Shown: positions 1 to 12,635 of the stretch, one piece after another
Layout of the letters: each line of letters starts with the position of its first letter
How positions within the stretch are numbered: the stretch's first letter is position 1
Source: Cryptomeria japonica
Taxonomy: Eukaryota > Streptophyta > Pinopsida > Cupressales > Cupressaceae
Assembly (NCBI RefSeq): GCF_030272615.1
Contig: NC_081415.1
Span: 602,229,644-602,293,643, forward strand
DNA: 64,000 nt
Direction of reading: 5' to 3'
The notes under the pieces: generated by a model
The model's input: only the letters and a program-made list of their open reading frames with translations
Database searches by the model: none
What the model was told of the DNA's origin: nothing
Program-made: the position numbers and the translations under genes

Positions 1-552
1 ACTGAAAGTACAATTTCTACTCAAAATCACTGCAAACAAATGGTAGATTATGAAAGTAGTCAAAAAATTATGCTCTTTAAAAAAAATGGCACTTGAAGAA
101 GAGTCCATATGAGTCCAAACGAAGCCTCCAAAGTTGTAAAAATTGGGATTTCATGACTTTCAAAAAACTTGTGTTTGAAAATCAGAAAACTCCCATTACA
201 CTGTATAGAACATGAAATTCTACCCCAAAACAAAAAAACTTGCTCAAAAAAATGAGTTTGGATGAGTGAGATATCACTATTTGAAAATTGCCTGCAAAAT
301 TATAATTTTTGGAAAATTTATGCTACAGCTTCAAACTTCAAATCCCTCTAGATTTGGTCTCCAAAGTCCAATTTGGATGAAACAAAAGGCAAAACTGATT
401 TTATTGGACCTCCTCAATGCAATGGTGACCTCAAATTTGACCCATCAAGCTTCAATAATAACTATAATAGAAAGCTCCAAAATGCAAACCCCAAATAACA
501 TCAAATTTCACTCAATTAGCTAACAAATGACACTCTAATGGCTCTGATACCA
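1..552 (-). mobile_element. Internal part of a truncated copia-type element (leader side)
   Basis: This stretch lies just inside a minus-strand LTR (553-1016). Its last 13 bases (540-552) are the complement of TGGTATCAGAGCC, the initiator-tRNA-Met primer binding site typical of copia elements, so the element runs leftward out of the window. No gag or pol motif is readable on the minus strand. The single plus-strand reading frame of 85 codons (266-523) has no recognisable domain and lies antisense to the element, so I do not call it. It may be a long leader or a non-coding internal region. Confidence 0.7.
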
Positions 553-1016
553 TGTGAGATTTTTCCAAGATCTAGAGGCAATGGAAAGAACAAATAAGAG
601 AGATAAAATAGATGATAGAAATAAATTGTATTCTATCAAGACAAAATACTGGTCAAATGGATCATCAATCATTCAATTACATACAATGAATATGAGCTTG
701 CTTATATAGGCAAGGCTATATGGATATGTGATAACATAAACATGACATGTGGCTCAATAAGAAACAAGGGTAGGTAGGAAATAGTTGTGGGTAGGTAGGA
801 GAAACAATATAATATTCGACATGAGGTCGATCATCCACTGAATGTGGAGTGTAACAACAAGATCACACCATAAAAGGTGGAAATTCTCCTACACACTATC
901 CCAATGTGGCACAAACACCCAAGTGTCTCATACCCAAACTACTATGAAATGCATTTCCTAAGTAAACTTAAGTAAGGTGTAATAATATCCAAGATGAATA
1001 ATTATTTACACCAACA
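553..1016 (-). repeat. 5' LTR of a copia-type element (464 bp)
   Basis: On the minus strand the unit starts TGTTGGTGTAAATAATTATT and ends in TCTCACA, directly followed by the initiator-Met primer site at 540-552. TG..CA termini and an adjoining PBS define both edges. The 5 bp outside the LTR start are ATGTG (1017-1021); the matching target-site copy would lie outside the window. A TATA box and pyrimidine-rich downstream sequence fit an LTR promoter. Confidence 0.85.
701..708 (-). promoter_or_regulatory. TATA box of the 464-bp LTR
   Basis: TATATAAG on the minus strand lies about 150 bp before the LTR end, the usual place for the U3/R promoter. It is predicted from sequence only. Confidence 0.5.
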
Positions 1017-1349
1017 ATGTGTTGTAGCTAAGGTAACTTAGATAGACATGGATCATGTAGATATTCCATTCTTGGAGCCACTTTATGAGTTGTATTATAA
1101 CCGTTGGATATTATATTATATTTATTAAATATTGGTGAAAGTAAATTAATAATGTGAAAAATTAGTACAAAATATTAAATGTTGAGTCAATGGTTTGTAA
1201 TCCCATGGTTTTAGTCTTATAATTTTATATAATAACACTTGGAGGTTTTCTGGGAGCTTGATTTTATAAAACCAACAACAAGGGCAGTTGTTTGAGGTCG
1301 GTAAGTTAGCATATTATCTAGGTTAGTAGTTGTGGAAGATTGAAGCATG
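1017..1349. other. Non-coding stretch, nothing recognised
   Basis: AT-rich sequence next to the LTR start. No reading frame, repeat edge or RNA gene could be supported. Confidence 0.5.
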
Positions 1350-1745
1350 ACATGGTATATGTGGTTACATTCTCATTCACATGGAGCACTTGTAGATGAC
1401 TTGTGATTGAGAAGTGTTCATATGGTGGGTGGATGTTTTTGGAGGCTCGTTTTTCCCTCATAAGGGTTTTCCTAGGGTATATATGTTATCATCTTTTATG
1501 ATTATGTTGTTTATTATTTTACATATGGATTATCATCATGTAACCACACATGGTATGTGTGGTTACATGCTCATTCACATGGAGTACTTGTAGATGGCTT
1601 GTGATTCAAAAGTGTTCATATTATGGATGAATGTTTTTGGAGGTTGGTTTTTCCCTCATGAGGGTTTTCCAAGGGTATATATTTTATCATCTTTCATGGA
1701 TATTTTCTCTATTATTTTACATATGGATTATGATCACTTATTTGT
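1350..1745. repeat. Tandem duplication, two copies of about 198 bp
   Basis: The block beginning ACATGGTATATGTGG at 1350 recurs at 1548 (ACATGGTATGTGTGG). Downstream markers such as ATTATTTTACATATGGATTA recur at the same 198-bp offset (1513 and 1711). The copies differ by scattered substitutions, so the duplication is not recent. No coding potential seen. Confidence 0.85.
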
Positions 1746-1829
1746 ATTAATTTCTTATCTAGGTTATGTGTAATTGTTTATTGTATGGCTACATATTTTC
1801 CAAAAATAAGTACAAAGGGAAGGGAATTG

Positions 1830-2815
<986 letters not shown>

Positions 2816-3585
2816 CATAATATAAAATGTTATATCATAGATATATAATATTTAATATTTTTATATTAATATCATAAATTATATCATACTATATATTAGT
2901 AATATATATGTATATAAAATATTTATATTTTTATATACATCTATATTGAATAATATATTATATATATTAATATTATATATTATATATTGATATGATATTT
3001 TAATACCAATAATTATGTAAAATATTATATTGTATTATATATAGTTAAATATGATATTATATTGTGTTATATATTTTATTTAACATATTAATTATCAAAA
3101 TATATAGTTGACATAAAAAATTATTTATAACAAAGAAACTTACAAACAATTAAAAAACATATACAGAAAAAATAGGTATCTATTCCAAACAAATATTTGT
3201 TCTAAACAAATATTCATTTACTTTGACAAAATATATACTCTTGGAATTTCCCTTGGTATTTCTTTAGCATTTGGATTGTTGATGTCAAAGCTAGAAAGTC
3301 AACAACAAAATTGTGTTTAGATGTTTTCCTTGGTTTTCTAGACTGAACACCATTATAGATGACAACTTTTTAATCTAAATTTGATGAAACAAAAAGATTT
3401 TATTAAGAAAAATGTCATCTTTCCACCAATATAAATTTTATTTATTTTTACTCAGTAGATAATTATTATTGATTTTTTATATGCATTATGACTAAATTCT
3501 TGATTGATAGGCTAATTAAAAAAATATGCATAACTTTCAAAAAGTTTCAATTTTTTTGAATCTGAAAATGTGACACATTAGATGT
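2816..3585. other. AT-rich non-coding stretch
   Basis: 2816-3080 is nearly pure A/T with TATAT-type runs and 3081-3585 is ordinary AT-rich sequence. No gene is seen. The left end of element A's truncated LTR is placed at about 3586, where similarity to its partner LTR begins. Confidence 0.6.
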
Positions 3586-4049
3586 AGATCTGAGCTTAAC
3601 TTTAAATTGATCTCATACATTAAGAGATGCAATCCTCTTTAGTTCATTCTTGTTGTAGTGAGTATTTCAGCAGTAAGTCATCTTTGTAACTTTGCAGTGA
3701 GTATTCTGTCAGTAAGCCATTTTTGTAATCTGGCAGTGAGCCACCAAGAACTAAGCCACTCGACAATTAGCCATCCTTTTGTAAAACATGATGTAACTAG
3801 TTATATTCTCTTGAGAGTTAACACTCTTAAAGGTTTTTACCATTTGGGTTTTCCACATATAAATTCTAGTGTTTCTCTTATGGTTGTGTTTTCATGTTTA
3901 TTCCACATTTGTTGTTTTATGTGTGTTAAGTATAATTCATGAGTTTGATATTATAGAAAAAGGTTTAAGTTTGGAGAAATTTTTAGAATCTGAGGGAATA
4001 TTGATTCACTCCCCCTCTCATATTTCTTGTTCCTTCAACCAGTTCAACA
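3586..4049 (+). repeat. 5' LTR of element A, 5'-truncated
   Basis: Aligns by eye with 32640-33111, the second part of the 3' LTR: both have the GAGATGCAATCCTCTT stretch, the AACTAGTTATATTCTCTTGAG block and the ACATATAAATTCTAGTGTTT block. It ends TTCAACA just before the PBS. Sequence upstream of about 3586 does not match the first 0.8 kb of the 3' LTR, so the left part has been lost or replaced. Confidence 0.8.
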
Positions 4050-4050
4050 A

Positions 4051-4063
4051 TTGATATCAGAGC
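4051..4063 (+). other. Primer binding site of element A
   Basis: TTGATATCAGAGC, one mismatch from the copia initiator-Met site TTGGTATCAGAGC, one base past the LTR end. Confidence 0.8.
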
Positions 4064-4466
4064 TTTGGTCCCTTGTTTGAAAGCTTAATTGCTTGAGGGA
4101 GACCCATGTTGGTTGAATCATGGTACCTATGTGCATGACTGAAGGATTTCAGTTGGATAAAGACTTGAAGACAAATCTTGAAGATTTAGAAAGTGTTGAA
4201 TAAGAGAATGAGGAATTGAAAGAGAATGTGAAGGTAACAAATGAATGTGTGCAAAAGCTAAGAGAAAATCCAAAAATTCAAACTGAGGCATAATGAGGTT
4301 AAAAATCAGTTGAAGTAGGCGAATGAGACTGCTAAAGATCTAATATTGAAGATTGAGGAGAGGGATAAGTTAGAGGATACCTTGAAAGAAATGATCAAGA
4401 TAAAGTCTAAGTAATGTGAGAAGATAGAGAAATAAGTGAAGAATCTGAAGACAAAGAATAAGGTTT

Positions 4467-5659
4467 TGTTAGGATAACTGGTGGACAACTGAGAGGGGGG
4501 GGTGAAGCAGTTGTCAATAGATTATTAAAATTTAAGCACACAAAACCTTTTACCGGAATGCATAAACAAATTACCGAAATAGTGGATATAACAATTAAGC
4601 ACAAACATAAATCACAAAACAATTACCAACCATCCATAACACATAACACCAGGATTTGTACATGGAAAACCTGCTAAAGGGAAAAACCACAGTGGGAAGA
4701 CTACCCATAGTTAGATAATACTTTTGTCATAAGTATGTGATTACAATAAGAGGGGCTTACACATGCAGGAAGGCCAACATCCTAGAGCGCACTACTCATC
4801 ACAAAAGGAGCCTCACTGACTACAAAAGAAATCTAGACTACAACCCGGAAACATGAATGAACTGCAAGTAACATCTCCTATGCTTGAGTATAGTTCCAGT
4901 TAAGCTCAATACCAGAGGTCTTAAACCTCTTACACAAACCCAATTTGATCACCTATGATAGACCAAACCCTCTGCATATGATTACAATTTTATTCGCACA
5001 TAGATGATCCTTTAACCTTAATCCCATTATCTACAAAGAGATCTTATATCATATTTACACCAACCCGAGACCTAAACAATTAGGTCAGCCACTTGAAAGA
5101 TAATACAATAAATTCATTACATAATCCCACAAACCAATGATAAACCAAGTCAGCATAATACCAAAACAACATAAACCAAACAATAAATCCAATCGATAAC
5201 GTATCGGGACCATCAACCAACACATTACATAAACTAGTCCATAACCTAATAGAATAAGATTTAGATAGAATAGGTGCAGTCCTAAATGTAAACACCATCG
5301 ATCAACTGAAACATGAACATGATAACCATCAACATTCTGATAACCTTCTAGAAGCCATACCAGCCACTAATTGGATTCATCAAAATATCTTCAACAAAGC
5401 TTTGTTGGTAAAACCCTTACCGGTAACTAAAAGGCTTACTAGAACAAATAATAGCTTCCGGATCATCAAATCCTAAACCAACTAAATTTGATATGCATCA
5501 AGAGCACATGATTAACCAATCCAAACCAATTCCACAAGCTGGAACATATCCCTGATATGTTCATCACAATCCAACCACACTACCAGAATCCGGTTGACAA
5601 CAAAACAACTAGTATTGGTATCAATACAACACATAATCAATTCCTCTAAATTTCCAAGA
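4467..5659 (-). repeat. Solo LTR of a copia-type element inside gag of element A (1193 bp)
   Basis: On the minus strand it starts (T)TGGAAATTTAGAGGAATTG and ends CAGTTATCCTAACA. It contains the C-run and U5 block shared with the other copia LTRs here. Flanks are GGTTT (4462-4466) and GGTTC (5660-5664), a 4-of-5 match to a target duplication. Gag coding continues across the site once the insertion is ignored. No PBS or internal sequence is attached, so it is a solo LTR left by LTR-LTR recombination. The family resembles the LTR at 34978-36290. Confidence 0.8.
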
Positions 5660-6850
5660 GGTTCTTGATAGTAGCGAGCTCCTAGAAGATTTGATTAGCA
5701 TGTAGACAACTCATTTGGATAAGACCAGACTTGGTTTTCAACCCGGTGAGTCTTTGGATAAGAAGGATAAGGACAAAAGCAAAGAGGTTAAAGTTTAGAA
5801 GAAATCAAAAGATGTAGGAAAGACCTAGAATCATATTACTAATGCAAGAAGGCCATCAATTCATCAACCTAATGTGAAAATGTATCCATATTTTAATTGT
5901 TATAGATTTCAATGTAATAAATTTAAACATAAGGCTGCAAATTGTAGAAGCATTCAGTGTCATAGTTGCAAGAGGTACAGTCATGTAAAGTGGAAAAATC
6001 GAACCCTAGATGTTCCCCCACTCCATGGAGAGAGAAAGGGGGTCACTAGGGTTGACGGTTTTCACTTAGGAGAGACTTTACATTCAAAAGAGGGGTTGAA
6101 ACCCACAAGATCCAATCCCACACAATGCAAGACTGGATTCTAAATGAGTTTCAAGGGTTGAGACATCAAGGATACCCTCTTTTGTAAAGGATGTAGATAG
6201 AAAGATCGAACTAGGAATGTATGTAAAAGTAAGAAAGATTCACTTGTAGACGAAGATAGGGACACAGGATGAAGCTACAGACCTGAAATTAGTAGTAAAA
6301 TGTTGAGACGATGCTATCCTACAAATTTGAGCAAAAGTTGACGGGACGATGGCGCTCGGAGTGCACACGGTCCTCCGAAAAATCCGCGAAACGAAGGTGG
6401 ATCTGATCATCTCTGCACAAGGATTCCAGATCTTCAATTACAGCCGCGTACCTACAACCTACACACAGAAAAGAGAGGACGATTAGGGGGTTAGGGATTA
6501 GGGGTTTACCTTTAAGTCAAACCTCAGTTTTGGAATTAACCAAGAAATGAGAATGTTGTAAATGTAAGTGTTTGTAATGTAATCAAGTACTGATACCTTG
6601 TTGTAAGAATGTTTGTATTCTTACATGCAAAGGTGTAATGATGTTGTATGTTATATGTTGTAAATGATCTCCTCTTCAATGGTTGAATCCTTGTCTTTGA
6701 ATGCAACACCTAGCCTTGAATGGAGACTTAGAATACTCAATTGCTTGAAGGAATGCTTGAATGCTTGAATGTTTGAATGTTTGAATATCGCTTCCGCGTC
6801 TTGCTCTTGCCTACTTTCTTCCTTTCCCCCTTTCTAGGAGAGGAAAAGTA

Positions 6851-6859
6851 GTTTATATA
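6851..6859 (-). promoter_or_regulatory. TATA box in the gypsy LTR
   Basis: TATATAAAC on the minus strand, preceded by the GC-rich triple repeat that would lie in U3. The equivalent sits in the other LTR near 13503-13511. Confidence 0.5.
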
Positions 6860-6980
6860 CTTGTCAATTAGAGTTAGGAGACTGATTTTTCCAACCATAG
6901 GCTGACCTAGAAGCATTGTTTTCCAAATTGCAAACTTAAAGACCCGATGGCCAACAAGAGACCGGGCCCAAAATATGGCC

Positions 6981-7073
6981 AGGGACAAGGGGCGCTAGGC
7001 GCCATGGTCCTAGGGGACCAAGGCACTAGGTGCCATGGTCCTGAAGGACTAGGGTGCTGGGCGCCATGGTCCC
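6981..7073. repeat. Three tandem 31-bp GC-rich repeats in gypsy LTR
   Basis: Each unit ends in a GGCGCCATGGTCC-type core (self-complementary GGCGCC and CCATGG). Exact 31-bp spacing is visible. The surroundings are AT-rich, so the block stands out in composition. It would sit upstream of the TATA box, in the U3 enhancer position. Confidence 0.9.
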
Positions 7074-7243
7074 ACCTTCCGGGACAGCAGGGTGCAAGGA
7101 GGATTAGGCCAAGGTGCAGAAATATGCAGTTTTTGATGTCGTAAACAGGTTTCAGGGTCTCCATTCAGGTTCAATGTTGCGTCGCCATCATGAAGACCCA
7201 AATGCAGTCGAAATTGAAAGTGTCACAATTTTAGGATGCTACA

Positions 7244-7264
7244 TTTAGCCCCCACTTTAGCGGG
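7244..7264 (-). other. Polypurine tract of the gag-only gypsy element
   Basis: Minus strand reads AAAGTGGGGGCTAAA directly before the 3' LTR start TGTAGC, the expected plus-strand primer position. Confidence 0.85.
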
Positions 7265-7991
7265 AGTATAAGCATACGCCCATACTTCCGGTAAAGTACA
7301 AGGAAGCAACATTGAATGACTTTCACCATGTCAAGGAGGCAAGATACACCAAGCCCCCAGTGGACTAAGGATCTTATGACTTTGATTGACAAAGTAAAAG
7401 GGAAGATTACGAGGGAGAACCATGATTGTCAGTAGTAAGGTTCCCTCACTATGAGTCATGCAAGAAAAATATCAAAAATTTTCAAGGCAAAGCTAAATTT
7501 GCCGAGAAATTTTCAAGTATCTTGAAGAGATATGAACGGAGTGTATGCCCCCCTACGTTAGAGCGATCGCACATGCCTCATCAGGGGTGATTTCTTTAAG
7601 GTAGTTATAGGAAATTAGAAGGGAAAGGAGCACGTTATCACAAGGATTTAGCCCCCAAGTGTGAGATAAGCCCAAGGATAATAAACACAAAACACAAAGC
7701 ACAAGGTGACTTTGCTTTCCTTGGGGTCAGTATGCTGTATGATAATTCATGTATATCATATGTATGTATGCATAATTGTTTCTTCATTCCCCAATCAAGG
7801 AAGGTCACCTAGAAGAAGGGAACACATGTGTCTTTTGAGTCAACATGAAAGAGACCAAAAGAGATCTCAATACTTTGCATCATCCTCAAGTAAACAACAC
7901 TAGGGACAACAAATAGAAGAATGAGAATAACACATAGAAGAAGTAACAAAAGAGATCAAGAGAGGAGGAGAGAGTCTGCTATGCTAATGAA
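7265..7991. other. Non-coding 3' internal region of the gag-only gypsy element
   Basis: About 0.73 kb between the last codon of the gag-protease frame (7992) and the polypurine tract. No RT, integrase or other domain can be read in any frame; a 65-codon plus-strand frame at 7706-7903 has no support. Confidence 0.6.
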
Positions 7992-10900
7992 CTAGTCTAG
8001 CACGTCATCCACCCCCTGATCTTGCTGATCAATATTTCGGGAAGGCAGGAAACATGCTAGAGGAGGAACATCCAACATAGCAGATGGAGCTATCACAAGA
8101 TCCAAACAAGGGCTATGTTCATGTTCCATGCCACGTTGTTCTTGTCTAGGAGCTAGGATAAGTGCTTTAGAAAATTTGTTAGATAAATGGTTATCAACAT
8201 CAACATATTCATATTCACTATCAGAAGAAAGATGAGTAACATTTTCATCATGAATAACATTTTCATCTATATCATCATCAAGATTTATAAAAATAGGATC
8301 TTTAACTTGCACAGGATCAAAACCATCATGCATCTTATGTTTAGGAGATTTTGGCTCAATTTTCAGCTGAGGAGAAAATGGAATAATACTAGCTGAAGGT
8401 GTTTTTGGGGATTGCAAAGTTTGAGAAGCAGCTGCCTGAGCTCTAAGATGACTCTTTCATCGGCGTTCACGTGCAGAACGATTCCGTCTAGTCCTAGTAG
8501 GAAGTTGAGAAGATTGAGGAGGAGGAATGTTCTCATCCTTATCACTTGGGTGTTTAGGTTGTGGTCTCTTAGGTTGAATAATAGGAGAAGAGGAAGGTCT
8601 CTTCTCTCTATAAAAGGAAGGAGGAGGAATTGCTCCATATAAAGGAGGAATATTTGGTTTAGGAAGGAGACCAAGTCCATCATGATGAGGAGGTATAGGT
8701 CTACTCTTAGGAAGTTTATTAGATATAGACATAGTCACATTCATAGGGATGGGTTGGGAATCTTCTTGAGGAAAGACATTAGTTTTATCTTTCAAAGGAA
8801 GAACTTCCTTCTCAAGAATGACAAGAGTATCAAGTTTTGGTGTTCTAGGTTCACTTAGAGATAGGATCATATCTTTTTTCCACTTTTGATAAGATTTGAA
8901 AAGATGATCACTTCGCGGTGGAAGAGATTGGAATTGTTTAGGCCAAAAATAATCAATAGGAACGCTAGAAGTTCTTTCAGCTCGTTTAAAGAGACTATGA
9001 TTGATAGTAACAACTTCACCATTATGGGGAAATTTCAAGCACTTGTGAATAGGAGAAGCAATAGCTTTCATGGAAGATAGCCAAGGATAGCCTAGCTTCA
9101 CACGAAATTGTTCGGACAATGGAATAATAACAAAGCTCACATCAAGGGCTTTGTTATGAGCCTCAATAGGTAACGTAATAGAACCAATTGCAGGAGAAGA
9201 AAATGCATCAAATAATTTCACAACCACATTTGTTTCGTCATAGATCACTTGATTCAATTGCAAAGTAAAAAGAAATTCTTCAGTAATGACATTAACCATG
9301 CAAGAAGGATCAATAAGCACTCCACGGAAAGGTGTATTCTTGACTTTTGCAACTATATATAAAGGACCATCAAGTGCCCTGATAGTTTCACTAGAATCAA
9401 ATGTGATGGAAGGTTCTTTAGGGATTTTCTATTGTTCCACAAAGTTAATCACATTCGGAGTCATAGACACAAGACTATCAGGTGAGAAAGAGGAATCATT
9501 AGTCTCAATCACATTAGAGGTATGAGAAGGTAATGGATCAGTAAAAATCTTAAGATTTTGGTTAGGAGGAGCTACAGATGTGTTGCCTTTATCATTCACA
9601 CCAGAAATAGAGATAGTATTATTATCAATCAAATCTTGAATTTTACCCTTTAAAGGAAAACATTTTTCAGTATCATGGCCAGGTTGACGATGAAATTGAC
9701 AAAAATATTTGTTATCAAAATAGGGTGAATTAATTTTTGTAGGATCTATTTGCCTTATAGGAGGGAGGGTAAGCACATTTTGTTCCAATAACTTATTCAT
9801 AATACTATGCAATGATTCATTCAAAGGAGTAAACTTTCTTTCTTTCTTGAAAAACTTAGAAATAGGAGGCACACCTGATGCTGCATTCACATTCATTCAC
9901 ATTGTTGTTGATGATGTTTTCATTGAACTTAATGGACTCTTTATTCGGTTTAAACTTCCCAAGTGGTTGTTGACTACTATCACCCTTATCACTTGGAGCC
10001 ATAGGATTTGCTTGTTCCCTTTGACTCATAGTCAGTTGATAATTGTGAAGAGTTGCGCACAACTATTGGAAAGAAGTAAACTCAGAAAACAGAAGTTTTT
10101 CTCTAATATCTTTTTGTAAATTAGAAATAAAGATTCTTTGAATATCATTGTCAGGTACTGGAAAGGAAATTTGAGCATACAAATGCTTATATCTACCAAT
10201 GAAATCAGTCACTTTTTCTTTAACACCTTGTTTACAATGCATTAAATCAATCAAAGTAACTTTAGGACTTATATTGTTTTGAGATTGTGGAATAAAAGCA
10301 TTTGCAAGTTGTTGGAAAGAAGTAATAGAATAGGAAGGCAACGAGCAATACCATTGTAGGGCTTTATCTCTTAATGTTCTAGTAAACAGTTTTGCAAGCA
10401 ACCTTTGGTCATAAGCAAAATCGGTACATATTGTTTGAAAGGTCTTAACATGTGTTAGAGGATCACCCTTACCATTATAAAGCTCCAATTGAGGGATTTC
10501 AACATGTTTAGGGGGAATAGCTCGAACAATATCAAGAGAAAGTGGGCTCGCAACATCAAATGTGGGCACACTAAACTTAGATTGATTCATAGAAGCAATT
10601 TGTTGTTGTAAAGAAGAGATAGTTTGTGCAAGATTGTTAATGGTCACTTCAGTCGAAGAGTTCATATTAGACATGTTAGATTGTGATGGAGGTATTATGT
10701 TATTGAAAGAAGGTATTGATTGAGAGTAAGGTGGTGGGACACTATGATAGTTAGTCATAGGAGATGATTGGAAAGGAGGAACACTACAAGGAGGAATGGA
10801 ATGGTTAAATGAATTGCCCCCTTGCGTCATGTTCATTTGTGAAGATGTATTAGGGACACTCATTGAAGGAATGAATGAAGAAGTTGGATTGAATGAAGGA

Positions 10901-11451
10901 AGAGGGTTGATTGAAGAAGAAGGATTGCCCCCATGACTGGTGATCATAGGTGGAATGTTTTGTATTGAAGTAGTCATTGTGTTTGAGGTAAGAGTAGGTA
11001 TACTAGCAATAGGAGTTGTCAAAGGAACAGAATGATTAACTTGAGTAGGAGGTTGTGTATAACCTAAAGTTTTGACACAACTCTTCATAGGCATCACATT
11101 CGAATCCACAATGTGTGCAATACTACACAAAATATCAATTCCATTCTTATCACTTTGAACCATACGTTTTAGACCCTCAATTAATGAAAGAGCTTCACTA
11201 TCGGGGTATTCTTGAGACATCCATTGCTGAAAATAATCAAATTGGTTATCCAATTTCAAAAGTTGTTCTACAGAAACCTCATGGAGAGCTCCTTCATCAT
11301 TAAGAGGATTAGAGGAATTACCCATGTCCTCGTTAAAAAGGCCATTCAAATTAGGTTCCATCTCCTCGGTAATTAAACCTTGGAAGGACTTAATTCTAAG
11401 GCTTCGTCTAACGGGAATAGTGTAAGTAGGGCTTATTGTTGTAAAACTCAT
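7992..11451 (-). pseudogene. Gag plus protease-like polyprotein of the gypsy element, disabled
   Basis: Begins with Met at 11451 and reads left to 7992, about 1150 codons. A long Pro/Ser/Asn-rich N-terminus (about 250 residues) is followed by the gypsy gag core (GKGDPLTHVKTF, ALQWYCSLP, about residues 330-460). Next come a CQFHRQPGHDTEKC knuckle (C-x2-H-x4-H-x4-C) near 9690, and an aspartic-protease-like fold near 9300 whose catalytic Asp-Ser/Thr-Gly position reads Asp-Pro-Ser, so it is probably inactive. An acidic tail follows. Damage: in-frame stops at 10063, 9429 and 8457 and a frameshift near 9890. After this the element simply ends, with no room for pol. The large gag and the knuckle form resemble the Tat gypsy group. 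Confidence 0.85.
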
Positions 11452-12613
11452 GCACTAAAGAGAGAGAGAAGATTTTGAATTTAGAGGTAGTAAATTTCAA
11501 TAAAGTCAGCCAATCTCCTAGATTTAAGTTGTTAAATGCAATCATAACAATCTCCCGAAGTTTCAGAAAAAATGTCAGGGACTGTGGCGAACGGAGTGCA
11601 CACGGTCCTCGCAACTTTTTTCAAAATTTTCAGGGATGAAAGATATGATGATTTTAAAGCTAATCTTAAAAAATTGAGTGATTTTAAGATCTGTAGATAG
11701 GCCAAATTAAAGTTGCAATCTCAAAATTGAACCCTACCAAGATTGTTGAAAAATGCAAAATTTGAATTTTGAAAAAGAGAGGGAAACTGAAATTTTGAAT
11801 TTTATAATTTTAGAGGGAATACTGAAAGCAATGCAGGCTTTGAAATTTAAAAGTTGACTCAATTTCATGAAAAAATTCAATTTTGAAAGCGGAAATCAAA
11901 GTTGTTGTAATTAAACATTTAATTTCAAAAGTCATAAACTACAAAAATTTGAATAAAGCACTGAAATTTTGAATGAATGCCAACACACTTTTCAGATTTA
12001 GGACTGTAAGAAACACAATTTTGATACAAATTTCAATTTCAACAATTTTTGAATGATTATAAGCCCTAATCCAAGCAATCACTAGACCAATTTTGACTTT
12101 AATTTTGAAAGTGTTAGAATTAATAAAATCAGCCAAAATTCTGGATTTTAGCAGAAAAATACAGTAAGATCTAGCTCCCGAAATTTCGGAAAAAATGTCG
12201 GGGACGATGGCGCTCAGGGTGCACACGGTCCTCGCAACTTTTTTCAAAATTTTCAAGGATGAGAGATATTGTGATTTTGTTTCGGAATCCAAAGTTACAA
12301 CCAATTTGGAGGTGTTTTGATCAGTGAAATCATCAGTCAAAGGTTGAATCAAGAGGGTTTTAAAAATTAGGGTTTTGACACTTAACCACTTAATTTTCAG
12401 AATTAAAGCACAAATATGATTTGACAATTTACAATAGAAGGGTAGATCTGAAACAAGCATTAACAATTAAACATTTCACAAGCTCAATTACTAAAAGGAA
12501 AATTTTAGGGTTTTTATGCAATTAACCTCTAAAATTTGCAAAAGATCAAACATGGAAATGTAATTAAGGAAGCAAATTTTTCAGATCTAACCATGAATAA
12601 TCAGAATTAGGAT
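11452..12613 (-). repeat. Leader of the gag-only gypsy element with a duplicated block of about 615 bp
   Basis: Between PBS and gag ATG. Two diverged copies of one block (about 11515-11690 and 12130-12300) share CAGCCAA, CTCCCGAA, AAAAAATGTC and the motif GTGCACACGGTCCTCGCAAC followed by TTTTTTCAAAATTTTCA. The GC-rich motif also occurs once in each LTR. No ORF with recognisable content. Confidence 0.7.
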
Positions 12614-12632
12614 GTTCACGTCGGGTTCACCA
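12614..12632 (-). other. Primer binding site of the gag-only gypsy element
   Basis: Minus strand TGGTGAACCCGACGTGAAC starts three bases inside the 5' LTR end (LTR end CTTTACA, then TTT). It begins with TGG as expected for pairing with a tRNA CCA end. I do not assign the tRNA with certainty. Confidence 0.75.
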
Positions 12633-12635
12633 AAA

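Larger units (their letters stand above)
5984..7243 (-). repeat. 3' LTR of the gag-only gypsy element (1260 bp)
   Basis: Minus-strand start TGTAGCATCCTAAAATTGTG, end CCACTTTACA. It carries a GC-rich 31-bp triple repeat (6981-7073), a TATATAAAC box at 6851-6859 and the GCGCTCGGAGTGCACACGG motif (6344-6375), which also occurs twice in the leader. Confidence 0.93.

Noticed and set aside
8186-9080. Plus-strand frames inside the gag-only gypsy element
   Set aside because: Antisense to the well-supported gag/protease frame.
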